Source: JBAZUK01 sp041661445
Lineage (GTDB): Bacteria; Chlamydiota; Chlamydiia; Chlamydiales; SM23-39
Length of the DNA: 64,000 nt
Reading direction: 5' to 3'
Assembly: GCA_041661445.1 (NCBI GenBank)
Contig: JBAZUK010000002.1
Location: 1 to 64,000, forward strand
Positions 18,442 through 26,909 of this stretch are shown here, piece by piece. The position numbers and the translations under genes are program-made. Position 1 is the first letter of the stretch. The number at the start of each line of letters is the position of its first letter. Under the pieces are notes generated by a model. It did not search any database and had not been told where the DNA came from. It saw only the letters and a program-made list of their open reading frames with translations.

Positions 18442-18476
18442 AAAAAGAAGAGAGTAAATTAAACTCTCTTCTTTTT
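18442..18476. terminator. Bidirectional rho-independent terminator
   Basis: A 14-bp stem AAAAAGAAGAGAGT / ACTCTCTTCTTTTT with a 7-base loop, followed by T's on the plus strand and by T's on the minus strand. It lies between the convergent EEP and adenylate kinase genes. Confidence 0.85.
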
Positions 18477-18484
18477 TTTTGATC

Positions 18485-19219
18485 TTATTTAACTTCATCA
18501 ATTGTTTTTACGAGATTGTCAAAAACGACTTCTTTTGAGTTATTAGAATTAATATCAAATAGTTCTTTTTTATTGTTGTAGTACTCAATTAGAGGTTTTG
18601 TGTCTTTATAATATACTTCTAATCTGCTTTTTAGAACTTCTTCAGTATCATCTGCTCTTTGATAAAGCTCGCCTGAGCAATGATCGCAGATGCCTGGATT
18701 TTTAGGAGGAAAATAAATTTTATGAAATGATGCTGAGCAAGATTTACATATCAATCTGCCGGTTATTCTTTCAAGAAGTTTTGCATCATCGATACTAAGA
18801 TTGATAGCAATTTTATTAAATTTTGTTCCGAGTCTCTGATCTAATGCAGCTGCTTGATTGATTGTTCTTGGAAATCCGTCTAATATGTAACCGGTTTTGT
18901 CATACCCGTTTGAATAGATATGATCGAAAAGCATATCAACTACTATATTATCGGGTACTAATGCGCCTTTATCGATCAGTTCTTTTGCCTGAAGCCCAAG
19001 AGCTGTTTTATTTTTTATGTTTTCTCTAAACAAATCGCCAGTCGAGATATGCGGTATTTTTAATTTTTTAGCAAGATCTAAGGCCTGTGTTCCTTTACCG
19101 GATCCGGGAGGACCCATTAAAATAACAACTAAAGGTTTTTGTTTTTTTGAATTTCTATAAACTGTTATTCCAGCAATTATTATTGCTGTTAAACAAAACA
19201 ATAAAATAATATTTTTCAT
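18485..19219 (-). CDS. adk: Adenylate kinase with N-terminal membrane anchor
   Basis: Interconverts ATP + AMP and 2 ADP. P-loop GPPGSGKGT is at 36-44, ISTGDLFREN follows, then the NMP-binding region, GYILDGFPRTINQA, and a long LID domain with a Cys4 zinc site (CKSC and CDHC) and the arginines of YQRADDTEEV. Unusually, 30 residues precede the catalytic core, and residues 4-21 are a single hydrophobic segment (ILLFCLTAIIIAGITV) followed by RNSKKQK. This looks like a membrane anchor or uncleaved signal; cleavable export cannot be excluded. AGGTGA lies just before this ATG, so the longer start is well supported. The kinase call is firm. Confidence 0.9.
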   Translation of the reverse strand: MKNIILLFCLTAIIIAGITVYRNSKKQKPLVVILMGPPGSGKGTQALDLAKKLKIPHISTGDLFRENIKNKTALGLQAKELIDKGALVPDNIVVDMLFDHIYSNGYDKTGYILDGFPRTINQAAALDQRLGTKFNKIAINLSIDDAKLLERITGRLICKSCSASFHKIYFPPKNPGICDHCSGELYQRADDTEEVLKSRLEVYYKDTKPLIEYYNNKKELFDINSNNSKEVVFDNLVKTIDEVK

Positions 19220-19301
19220 ATGTCACCTGATGGGTAATTTTGAATATATTATTTTATCTTATTGCTCTTCTAAATACAAATTAAATAAAACGTTAATTAT
19301 T

Positions 19302-19736
19302 TTATAAAATATTTATATGACAGGTCTTACCTGTTTTAATCGAATTTGTAATAGGGCAAACCTTTAAAGTTTTTTCTAATAATTCTTTGGCTTTAGATCC
19401 GTCGGATGGCTTTGATATATTAATGGTTATGTCCAGATGAGATATGATAAGCTCTTCATTTTCAGTGTTCCTATCCATGGTAACAATTATTTTACCTTCA
19501 ACCTTTTCAAACTGGATATTGTTTTTTTCACATAAGTATTTATAAACGGCAAACAGACAGTTTAAAACAGCAAGACCATATAAATCTTCCGGAGAATAGG
19601 CTTTTCCGGGACCGTTCAGCTCAGGAGGAATTGCTACAGGTATGGGCGGCAAATCTCTTGTAAAACTTTTCCAAGGTAGGGAAACTCCTGGAGTTGCAAT
19701 TGCTGAAACTTCAAATTTGATAGGAAACTTAGACAT
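19302..19736 (-). CDS. OsmC/Ohr-like protein
   Basis: OsmC-family proteins reduce organic hydroperoxides through two cysteines. The candidate pair is Cys60 in YGLAVLNCLFA and Cys127 in LKVCPITNS, spaced as in the family. The segment YSPEDLYGLAVLNCLFAVYK corresponds to the usual SPEEL...A...C helix. The length of 144 aa is typical. The N-terminal strand region is more divergent, so the substrate is uncertain. AAGGTG lies upstream. It is an isolated minus-strand gene before the divergent SET gene. Confidence 0.8.
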   Translation of the reverse strand: MSKFPIKFEVSAIATPGVSLPWKSFTRDLPPIPVAIPPELNGPGKAYSPEDLYGLAVLNCLFAVYKYLCEKNNIQFEKVEGKIIVTMDRNTENEELIISHLDITINISKPSDGSKAKELLEKTLKVCPITNSIKTGKTCHINIL

Positions 19737-19824
19737 AAATTATTTCACCTTTTTTTCTTTATTTTGCAAAAGATTTAATTTTTTTGCAAAATTATGCTAT
19801 GTTTATTTTTAAAATATCAAATTT

Positions 19825-20448
19825 ATGATTGAAAAGTATACTTTTAAAATTAAAAAAGAAAATATTGTTTTTTCCTATACGAAAAAACAATTAGAAGATC
19901 TTTTGGAAATTGAATACTTAACCTCTTTAAAGTTTGAATCTGCAAAGATATGTTCCAATGTCCAGAAGTTATGCTTAAATGCTGCGAGAAATGGTTATCT
20001 GAACAAGGAAAATGTCTGGTTCGGATGTTTTTATGAAAAAGAAATTTCAACACATTTTGTTCCGGACGTTTATATTAAGTGGATAGATCCAATAAAAGAA
20101 TATGGTCTTTTTGCAAATAGCGATTTGCCGAATAGAGCATATTTAGGTGAATATACTGGAGTTATAAAAAAATACAACAGGTTAATAGATAACAAAAACT
20201 CTTATCTTTTCGAATATCATATCGGCTATAAGAAATCTCCGTATACTATTGATGCAAGAGAGAAGGGGAGCATAATAAGATTTGTGAATCATTCATCTAA
20301 GCCTAATATTGTGCCATTATCAGTCTATCTGGATGGAGCAATGCATTTAATTTTTAGAACAAATAGAAAAATAAAAAAAGATGAAGAATTAACTTATGAT
20401 TATGGCCCAAATTACTGGAAAAAAAGAGAAAAACCTATAGGTGATTGA
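19825..20448 (+). CDS. SET-domain protein lysine methyltransferase (NUE-like)
   Basis: SET enzymes transfer methyl from SAM to lysine side chains. Motifs are YGLFANSDLP at 93-102, LGEYTGV at 107-113, the cofactor/pseudoknot RFVNHSSKPN at 152-161 and ELTYDYG at 188-194. No post-SET cysteines are visible. Chlamydia trachomatis NUE (CT737) is a SET protein of similar size reported to be secreted and to methylate histones, so this may be its counterpart, though residues 1-85 are not recognised. The stop codon overlaps the ATG of the downstream rRNA methyltransferase gene, so the pair is probably co-transcribed. Confidence 0.85.
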   Translation: MIEKYTFKIKKENIVFSYTKKQLEDLLEIEYLTSLKFESAKICSNVQKLCLNAARNGYLNKENVWFGCFYEKEISTHFVPDVYIKWIDPIKEYGLFANSDLPNRAYLGEYTGVIKKYNRLIDNKNSYLFEYHIGYKKSPYTIDAREKGSIIRFVNHSSKPNIVPLSVYLDGAMHLIFRTNRKIKKDEELTYDYGPNYWKKREKPIGD

Positions 20449-21170
20449 TGAGTGAATATATAATGGGCAAAAACACTATTGCTGAAGTATTAAAATATAA
20501 AGAAAATCATATTATTGAAGTTTTTACCAGCAAAGAAAGAAACGACCCGCTTATTCAGGAGTTTTTAAAAAAGAACATACCGATCAGATTTGTTAACAAA
20601 AGCATGTTAACTTCTATGGTTAAATCTGAATCCCATCAGAATATTGTTGCTAAGACTAAATCCAGAAATTATTTTGATTTGAAAGAATTTCTTAATTTGA
20701 TGGATAAAAAATCCAGCTCGGTTGTTTTGATGTTGGATTCTATATATGATCCTCAGAATTTAGGCTCTATTTTAAGATCATCAGAGTGTTTTTCATGCGA
20801 TGGCGTTGTTTTCTCCAAAAATCGGGGAAGCGATATCACTCCTGTTGTTACAAAAGCTGCGGCAGGGGCAACAGAGCTACTAAATTTAATAAAAGTATCT
20901 AATCTGGCAACCACGATTGATGGATTTATAGAACATGGTTATAGCATTTTAGCTACAACATTAGATTCTGATGCTAAAGATATTACTTCTTTTGAGTTTA
21001 CCGACAAAAGCCTTATTATAATGGGATCTGAAGGTGAGGGGATTCAGCCTATCTTATTAAAAAAATCCGATTATAAAATTCATATCCCCATGACAGGTAA
21101 GCTCCAATCACTTAATGTAGCACAAGCTACTGCGGTGATTCTTTCATATATGAAATTTACAAGAAAATAA
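20448..21170 (+). CDS. rlmB: RlmB-type 23S rRNA 2'-O-methyltransferase (SpoU/TrmH family)
   Basis: A SPOUT-fold RNA ribose methyltransferase. The N-terminal MGKNTIAEVLKY is the RNA-binding substrate domain typical of RlmB. The three SpoU motifs are present: DPQNLGSILRS, MGSEGEGIQPILLK, and IPMTGKLQSLNVAQATAVI, which forms the trefoil knot. I chose the ATG at 20448, which overlaps the SET gene's TGA; an ATG at 20463 is the alternative. 240 aa is normal. Assignment to RlmB rather than TrmH rests on the N-terminal domain. Confidence 0.88.
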   Translation: MSEYIMGKNTIAEVLKYKENHIIEVFTSKERNDPLIQEFLKKNIPIRFVNKSMLTSMVKSESHQNIVAKTKSRNYFDLKEFLNLMDKKSSSVVLMLDSIYDPQNLGSILRSSECFSCDGVVFSKNRGSDITPVVTKAAAGATELLNLIKVSNLATTIDGFIEHGYSILATTLDSDAKDITSFEFTDKSLIIMGSEGEGIQPILLKKSDYKIHIPMTGKLQSLNVAQATAVILSYMKFTRK

Positions 21171-21202
21171 TTTTATTAAAATAATAAAATTGATCTTTTC
21201 TG

Positions 21203-21355
21203 CTACTTTTTCTTTTTTGGGGGAATTTTAGCTCCAGATTCGCGAGCCTTTGTTAATGCAGCGGCAACAGCCTGTTTTTGTGAATGTCCGGTCTTTATCA
21301 TTTCTTTTATATTCTCGCTAATAATTTCTTTGCTTTTTCCTTTTTTCAACGGCAT
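21203..21355 (-). CDS. Small basic protein of phage/plasmid-associated type (DUF6496-like)
   Basis: A 50-aa protein starting MPLKKGKSKEIISENIKEMI, followed by KTGHSQKQAVAAALTKARES and a lysine tail. The pattern PLKKGKSKxxISxNIxELIxxGxxQKQAVAIAL is one I associate with a short protein family common in phages and accessory regions. Function unknown; charge and size suggest nucleic-acid binding. AAGG lies upstream of the ATG. It is the last of four minus-strand genes headed by the glycosyltransferase. Confidence 0.7.
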   Translation of the reverse strand: MPLKKGKSKEIISENIKEMIKTGHSQKQAVAAALTKARESGAKIPPKKKK

Positions 21356-21382
21356 AAGTTTTTACCTTGTTTTTTCATTTCT

Positions 21383-21661
21383 TTAAATTTTTGGCCAGAC
21401 AAGCTCAAGATTGGAAAGTCCTTGATTTGCAAGCCAGGAATCCAATCTCGTTTCAATTGTTTTCCCCTGAACTACAATTTCTTCAAGACCTAATACTTCA
21501 TCCACAGATTTTGTCTCATCTATTAGACTTGTAATTTCATTATATACAGATTCATCGAAATCTTCTAAACCAAGATTCTCATAATTTTCCAAGTTTATTC
21601 TTAGGGTTTCTAGGTTATCAATTATTAGATCTTTATATTCTTCTAAATCTTTTTTTGGCAT
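21383..21661 (-). CDS. Unrecognised small acidic protein
   Basis: This 92-aa, strongly acidic and helical protein (MPKKDLEEYKDLIIDNLETL...) has a central DESVYNEITSLIDETKSVDE and a C-terminal WLANQGLSNLELVWPKI. It has no membrane segment. AAAAAGGT precedes the ATG, and the gene begins 3 bp after the polysaccharide deacetylase stop, so it is in the same operon. I do not recognise it. Confidence 0.6.
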   Translation of the reverse strand: MPKKDLEEYKDLIIDNLETLRINLENYENLGLEDFDESVYNEITSLIDETKSVDEVLGLEEIVVQGKTIETRLDSWLANQGLSNLELVWPKI

Positions 21662-21664
21662 GTA

Positions 21665-22405
21665 TTACCTTTTTCTAAATGTATTTAAAAAGAAAAACCA
21701 TAAATAAGATATATATTTTTTCAATTTTACATTTTCATTTTCTGATAATAAATTATCACTATTAATTCTATATGTAATAGAATTCATATTTTGCCAAGAA
21801 AAATTAATTGCTGAACCAATCCTCATTGCATATTTGTAGTTTTCTTTAACCTTTTTATGAATCTTTTCATTAAATTTTCCAAGAGGATAGACAAAGGTAT
21901 TAACTTCTGTGTTAAGTTTTTTCTCTAATATCTTTTTAGACTCGGCTATTTCTAATTCTAAATCAAGATTTTCATCAGTAAGTTTTATGTGATTGAATGA
22001 ATGCGATGCAATACATACAAATTTGGAATCAACCATTTCTTTAAGTTCTTTCCATGTGCAGAAAGGAGCCGAAGAAGAATAAACCTCTTTTTTAAAAGCA
22101 TCCTTATAAGAAACTTCTAATCTTGATTTTGGATCCAAGCTGGTATCTTCTAGAATGTATTTAATTGGAATTGACAACAGCACTTTTATTTTTAGCTTTT
22201 TAAGAAGAGGGAAGACATAATAATAAAAACCATATAAGCCATCGTCAAAAGTAAGGCAGATATTTATTTTAAAGGGGTTGGTTCTTTCTCCGGGAAGAAC
22301 AATATTATAATTTTTAGATAGATATTCAAGATGATTCTGTATCATTAATGGGGTATTGGAATATTTTCCATCACCAATCCCATGATATAAAAAAGCTAAG
22401 ATCAT
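21665..22405 (-). CDS. Polysaccharide deacetylase (NodB/CE4 family)
   Basis: CE4 enzymes remove N- or O-acetyl groups from glycans. Motif 1 TFDDG is at about 52-56 with its metal/catalytic Asp, motif 2 SHSFNH around 134-139 carries the two metal-binding histidines, and FVYPLGKFN (a degenerate motif 3) is near 167. The start AFLYHGIGDGK is common in the family. No signal peptide is visible, so it is probably cytoplasmic, acting on a lipid-linked or LPS precursor. It overlaps the upstream glycosyltransferase by 4 bp. Confidence 0.85.
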   Translation of the reverse strand: MILAFLYHGIGDGKYSNTPLMIQNHLEYLSKNYNIVLPGERTNPFKINICLTFDDGLYGFYYYVFPLLKKLKIKVLLSIPIKYILEDTSLDPKSRLEVSYKDAFKKEVYSSSAPFCTWKELKEMVDSKFVCIASHSFNHIKLTDENLDLELEIAESKKILEKKLNTEVNTFVYPLGKFNEKIHKKVKENYKYAMRIGSAINFSWQNMNSITYRINSDNLLSENENVKLKKYISYLWFFFLNTFRKR

Positions 22406-23142
22406 TTTTCTTTTGAGTTTGTTTCTTGGAGTTTAAGATATTTATAAAAGGCAGTGTTCGCATTATAAACTGAAATAATAAAACCTTCCTGTTTGGCTAA
22501 AAATCCCTTTTTTATAATATAACTTTTAAAAAAAGCAAAAAAAGAATGAATTATAGCTTTTGTTAAAGATGATTTTTTTGTTTTATTTTGTGAGGCGAAA
22601 AGAGTTGAGTATTTGCTCATTTTCTGTAAAAAATCATCAATTTTCCTATAAGGAAAATGTTTGATAGGATTTATGAAATACTTTTTTTTGAAATTATCCT
22701 CAATCAGTTTTTCATGAACCAGGCTATTGGAGAAATGGGTTTTTGTTTTGTTATAGAGCCTTATGTGCTTTTCTGGATACCAACCGCAGCATTTTATTAA
22801 TTTGTTGTTATAATAATTGTTAAAGAAAAAACCATAAACATATTCTGGATCAAAGGTCTCATTTAAGATTTCTTTTTTTAGAGCATCTGTCAAAATCTCA
22901 TCGCTGTCAATTGCTAAAATCCAATCGTTTTTTGCATTGCTGGCTCCGAGATTTCTAAGTTCACCAAAGCCTGTAAAATCCAAATTGTAAATTTTTGTAT
23001 TCTCATAGTTTTTTACAAGACTTAAGGTGTTATCTGTAGATCCGGTATCAATTATGATAATTTCATCCAAACCATTTAATGCCAGCAAGCAGTCTTTGAT
23101 GGTCTCGGAAGAATTTTTTGTGAGAATTACAACACTAATCAT
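22402..23142 (-). CDS. Family 2 glycosyltransferase (WaaE/KdtX-like)
   Basis: A GT-A fold transferase using a nucleotide sugar. ISVVILTKNSSETI at the start, IIIDTGSTDNT at about 32-42, and the DxD-like AIDSDE at about 77-82 are the donor-binding elements. GWYPEKHIRLYNK around 123-135 and a C-terminal basic/hydrophobic segment resemble the LPS-core beta-glucosyltransferases WaaE/KdtX. Its partner deacetylase (4-bp overlap) suggests modification of a surface glycan. First gene of a four-gene minus-strand operon. The sugar specificity is not known. Confidence 0.85.
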   Translation of the reverse strand: MISVVILTKNSSETIKDCLLALNGLDEIIIIDTGSTDNTLSLVKNYENTKIYNLDFTGFGELRNLGASNAKNDWILAIDSDEILTDALKKEILNETFDPEYVYGFFFNNYYNNKLIKCCGWYPEKHIRLYNKTKTHFSNSLVHEKLIEDNFKKKYFINPIKHFPYRKIDDFLQKMSKYSTLFASQNKTKKSSLTKAIIHSFFAFFKSYIIKKGFLAKQEGFIISVYNANTAFYKYLKLQETNSKEK

Positions 23143-23404
23143 AAATACAGTTTTATAAGATTTTAAATATTTCAGGTAGTTTTTTTTTATAAAAGAAAAA
23201 ATTATCTACAAAACTTGAATTTTTATAAAACTTTAATAATTTTAATTTATAAAAATTGGCTGTAATTTCGTTTAAATAATAATTGTAATTTTATAAATAT
23301 TTTTTTAAATAATTCGTTTTTAAATGTTAAGTTTACCTTTTTTTAATAAAACTATATTTTATTGTGAATTTATAGTAAAAATTCATGAAATTTAAAATTT
23401 AAAA

Positions 23405-24199
23405 ATGGTAATAACAATGAGTGTAAGTTTAGTTAATAGTTCATCCAGATATTCTGTAACTGATCCAGATATTCCAGAGGAAGTCTTAAAATTAGATCCA
23501 AGTAGAGATTTATCAGATTTGGTTTTTAAGGATCGTAAATATGAGGATATTCCAAGTTTAATTCAAAGTGGAGCATATATAAATACCACGAATAATAATA
23601 AACGTACTGTTCTCAGTGCTGTAATTAGCGCAAGACGCTTTGATCTGGCTAAATTTTTAATAGAGAAAGAAGCTGATGTAAAACTTGCAAGTCAGAGCGG
23701 GTTTACTCCTTTGCATGTATTAATAATAAATTCATATGATGAAAAATCTAATGGTGAAAAATTTAATTTTAGTGATAGAAAAATTAGATCTGAGATTTTA
23801 AAACTTTTGATTGAAAAACAAGTTGATGTAAATGCTAAAGATTCTGATGGTTGGACGCCCTTTCACCTAGCTGTAATGTTGTTCCAAGACGATCTTGAAA
23901 AAGATTTGCCAACAGATTTGCCAACAGATTTGCCAACAGATTTGCCAACAGATTTGCCAACAGATTTGCCAACAGATTTGCCAACAGATTTGCCAACAGA
24001 TTTGCCGAAAGATTTAGATCTTATAGAAGCTCTATTAAAGGCCGGAGCTTCAATGGAATTAAAAAATCCTTTAGAACAAACTCCAATGGCAATGGCTAAG
24101 TGTTTAGGGAAAAAGAAATTAATTGATTTTTTTGAAGAAAAGCTAAAGGAGAAGGAACTATTAAATAAAAGAAAACGATTTTCTTGGTTTGTTGGTTAG
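23405..24199 (+). CDS. Ankyrin-repeat protein with a (DLPT)n insert
   Basis: Probable host-interaction protein. Ankyrin-type repeats are visible: NKRTVLSAVISARRFDLAKFLIEKEADV, QSGFTPLHVLI, DVNAKDSDGWTPFHLAVML and LIEALLKAGASMELKN..QTPMAMAKCLGKKKLIDFFEE. Between the third and fourth lies a proline/aspartate linker of eight DLPT units plus DLPK, encoded by a 12-bp tandem repeat. There is no membrane segment. The start may be 23405 or the second ATG at 23417; the ribosome site is weak for both. The 260-bp upstream region is AT-rich and holds no other gene. Confidence 0.8.
   Translation: MVITMSVSLVNSSSRYSVTDPDIPEEVLKLDPSRDLSDLVFKDRKYEDIPSLIQSGAYINTTNNNKRTVLSAVISARRFDLAKFLIEKEADVKLASQSGFTPLHVLIINSYDEKSNGEKFNFSDRKIRSEILKLLIEKQVDVNAKDSDGWTPFHLAVMLFQDDLEKDLPTDLPTDLPTDLPTDLPTDLPTDLPTDLPTDLPKDLDLIEALLKAGASMELKNPLEQTPMAMAKCLGKKKLIDFFEEKLKEKELLNKRKRFSWFVG
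23903..24010 (+). repeat. 12-bp tandem repeat inside the ankyrin gene
   Basis: Eight perfect copies of GATTTGCCAACA (23903-23998) are followed by one variant GATTTGCCGAAA (23999-24010). The unit is a multiple of three, so changes in copy number keep the frame and vary the DLPT linker length. Confidence 0.95.
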
Positions 24200-24335
24200 A
24201 TAAAATTGATACAAATTTTTAGTTAAAATATAAGAAAAAGCTAATAAAAAATATTTTTTAATTAAAATAAAATTTTATTGTGGTATTAGATTAAATTATT
24301 AGGTCTTTATAATTTATCACCCTTTTGGAGAAAAT

Positions 24336-25343
24336 ATGAAAGAAGGTTATACTTTTGATGATGTTGCATTAATACCACAATTTAATAATATTGCCTCAAG
24401 AACTGATCCAATACTAGATACCTGGCTTACAAAAAATGTAAAAATAAAAATGCCTATCTTGGCAGCTAACATGGATACAGTTATATCTGATGATATTGCC
24501 GAGATATTAATTCAAAATGGCTCTATTCCGATTTGTCATAGATTCGCAAGTATTGAGACCCAGGCCAAATGGGTAAAAAAATTTCAAAATAGAGTTTTCA
24601 TATCATCGGGAATAAAAAAAGAAAGCATGGATGAAACTAGAAGATTACTGGACATGGGAGCACTGGGTGTATGTATAGATGTTGCCCATGGACATTCCGA
24701 TATGATGATGCACTTTGTGGAAGATCTCAAGAATAAACATCCTGATAAAGAAATTATAGCGGGCAATGTCTGCACTTCTATGGCTTATCATGATTTAGTG
24801 AATGCCGGCGCTGATGCTGTAAAAGTGGGAATTGGCCCAGGTTCAATATGTACAACAAGAATGATTACTGGATTCGGGATGCCTCAGTTTACAGCTATTA
24901 AAGAATGCGCTGATATAGCGCTGAAGCTACGGGTTCCTTTGATTGCTGATGGGGGGATTAGGACAAGCAGAGATGTTGTTTTGGCTCTAGCTGCAGGAGC
25001 AAGCTCTGTTATGATTGGAAAGTTATTTGCTACTACAAACGAATCGGCGGCCATGAAAAAAGAAGAAAATAATGAGGTATACGCAAAATATCGCGGACAG
25101 GCAAGTGAAGATTTTCAAAAAGAATTTTATGGATGCTTAAAAGAAAAAACAACAGCTGAAGGAGTTAACTTCTGGGCGAAAGTAACAGGTCCTGCTCAGA
25201 GTTTAATAGATCAGCTTCTCGGCGGCGTAAGAAGCGGACTTACTTATGGGGGAGCTAGAAGTATAAAAGAACTTCAAAGAAAAGCTGAATTTATAAAAGT
25301 TACCCCTTCATATATGATGGAGAGCATGCCAAGACCAAATTAA
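24336..25343 (+). CDS. guaC: GMP reductase / IMPDH-family protein
   Basis: The IMPDH/GMPR family acts on purine nucleotides; GMP reductase converts GMP to IMP with NADPH. The start YTFDDVALIP is canonical. DGGIRTSRDVVLALAAGAS carries the phosphate site, and the catalytic cysteine is in GIGPGSICTTR. The protein is 335 aa and lacks the CBS-domain insert of most IMP dehydrogenases, which favours GMP reductase, although CBS-less IMPDHs exist. It ends with the loop YRGQASEDFQKEFYG. A pre-start TTTGGAG may serve as ribosome site. No other purine gene is adjacent. Confidence 0.85.
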   Translation: MKEGYTFDDVALIPQFNNIASRTDPILDTWLTKNVKIKMPILAANMDTVISDDIAEILIQNGSIPICHRFASIETQAKWVKKFQNRVFISSGIKKESMDETRRLLDMGALGVCIDVAHGHSDMMMHFVEDLKNKHPDKEIIAGNVCTSMAYHDLVNAGADAVKVGIGPGSICTTRMITGFGMPQFTAIKECADIALKLRVPLIADGGIRTSRDVVLALAAGASSVMIGKLFATTNESAAMKKEENNEVYAKYRGQASEDFQKEFYGCLKEKTTAEGVNFWAKVTGPAQSLIDQLLGGVRSGLTYGGARSIKELQRKAEFIKVTPSYMMESMPRPN

Positions 25344-25494
25344 TATTAAAGGAAGGTTTTTTGCCTTCTAATTAAAACAGAACTTTTCTTATTGGTCTTT
25401 CCTATAAAAAATAAATAAAAATGTTTTGAAAACAATGCTTTTTTTCTCTTAAAAGAATACTGTATTTTATTTCATTTAGAGTTATAATCACTAC

Positions 25495-26751
25495 ATGATT
25501 AAAATTAAGAACTTTTTTTCAATATTTAATAAGTCTCAAAAAATATTTATTGCATCATTATTGTTTTGTGTTTTTTTTATTTCTTGTGATTATGCAATAA
25601 TAAGACCCGCCAGTACCTCAATTTTTATTTCCAATTTTACTAGCAAGCTATTTCCTTATTGTTGGATTCTGGGAGTTCCATTCAATCTGTTAGTTGTTTA
25701 TTTATATAATCGTTTTTTACCTAAGATCGGATGTTTAAAAACATTTTTAATATTTGTTTTAAGCATAATAGTTATTAATGCCTCAACTGGTATATTTGTT
25801 ACCAGATTTCCTATGCTGATTTTCTTACAGTTTCTTTTTAAAGATGCCTATATTTTGTTAGCTTTTAAGCAGGCATGGTCAATGATTCATTCAACAATCA
25901 ATACTCAAAAAGCTAAGTTCTTATATGGATTCATGTTCGGAGTTGGGGGATTAGGTTCGGTTTTCGGAGGTCTTGTTTCAGGTTATTTCGCTGTAGATAT
26001 TAAATCTTCTAATTTATTTCTTTTTTCTATCCCTTTATATTTAATTATCTTTGTTTTTTATAAGATTGCTCTAAAAAACAGCAATGTTAATGAAAGTGAT
26101 TTTAAAAAAGAAATGTTCGACGATAGTTCTTATTCAAAAGAAGGTTTTTCTTTAATAAGAAGGTCTCCATACTTAAAATTTATTTTATTTATTGTTGTTT
26201 TCATGCAGATATCAACCGCCTTTTTGGATTATCAATTTAATGTTTTTCTTGAAAAAACAATAACCAATATCGATTTGAGAACAGCTTATACAGGGAAGTT
26301 AACTAGTATAATTAATTCTATTTCGACAGCTTTTCAGTTTTTCGGAGGGTTTTTGCTGATAAATTATTTGGGATTAAGAAGATCTCATATGATAGTTCCG
26401 CTTGTATTGGCCTTCAATTCAATATTATTTTTGGTTTTCCCGTCATTCGCTATGATTACCATGGCTTTTGCAACAATTAAAACAATGGATTACTCTTTTT
26501 TTGGTATTTTAAGGGAAATGCTCTATATTCCTTTGAAAACCGATGAAAAGTACAGAGCTAAAGCAATAATTGATGTATTTGCTTATAGAAGTGCGAAAGC
26601 TTTCGCATCATTGTTTTTGATATTTATACAAAATATTACAGTTTTAAACCTTATATTGCTGATCACGATATTATCTATGATTATCTATTTTATCTGGGCA
26701 AGGGTAGTATCGCTTTTATTTAATAAAAACAGCGAATTGGTTCAGGACTAA
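25495..26751 (+). CDS. NTT/Tlc-like membrane transporter
   Basis: A polytopic membrane protein with about 11-12 hydrophobic segments. The beginning (DYAIIRPASTSIFISNFTSKLFPYCWI, then VPFNLLVVYLYNRFLPKIG) resembles the N-terminal part of the non-mitochondrial ADP/ATP translocase (Tlc/NTT) family, by which chlamydiae and rickettsiae import nucleotides. At 418 aa it is shorter than classical NTTs (about 500 aa), and the substrate is unknown; it may be one of the MFS-like relatives. It is a single gene with its own AT-rich promoter region. Confidence 0.65.
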   Translation: MIKIKNFFSIFNKSQKIFIASLLFCVFFISCDYAIIRPASTSIFISNFTSKLFPYCWILGVPFNLLVVYLYNRFLPKIGCLKTFLIFVLSIIVINASTGIFVTRFPMLIFLQFLFKDAYILLAFKQAWSMIHSTINTQKAKFLYGFMFGVGGLGSVFGGLVSGYFAVDIKSSNLFLFSIPLYLIIFVFYKIALKNSNVNESDFKKEMFDDSSYSKEGFSLIRRSPYLKFILFIVVFMQISTAFLDYQFNVFLEKTITNIDLRTAYTGKLTSIINSISTAFQFFGGFLLINYLGLRRSHMIVPLVLAFNSILFLVFPSFAMITMAFATIKTMDYSFFGILREMLYIPLKTDEKYRAKAIIDVFAYRSAKAFASLFLIFIQNITVLNLILLITILSMIIYFIWARVVSLLFNKNSELVQD

Positions 26752-26909
26752 CTCTTTAGGGGACTGTTGCAATCTGGAAGACATTAAAAATTTAAATCGG
26801 TAAAATTTTCTTTACAACTTAGTCGTTACACATTTCAGAGCTGTGCTTGATTTATAATATTTGTATAATTTAAGATTATCTATCTAAAAAGTTTTAAAAT
26901 AGGATTTTT

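Noticed and set aside
23903..24010. Considered as a CRISPR-like array
   Set aside because: Copies are contiguous 12-mers with no spacers, inside a coding frame.
26759..26772. GGGGACTGTTGCAA, similar to IS6-family terminal repeats
   Set aside because: No matching second end and no transposase nearby; 14 bases are too few.
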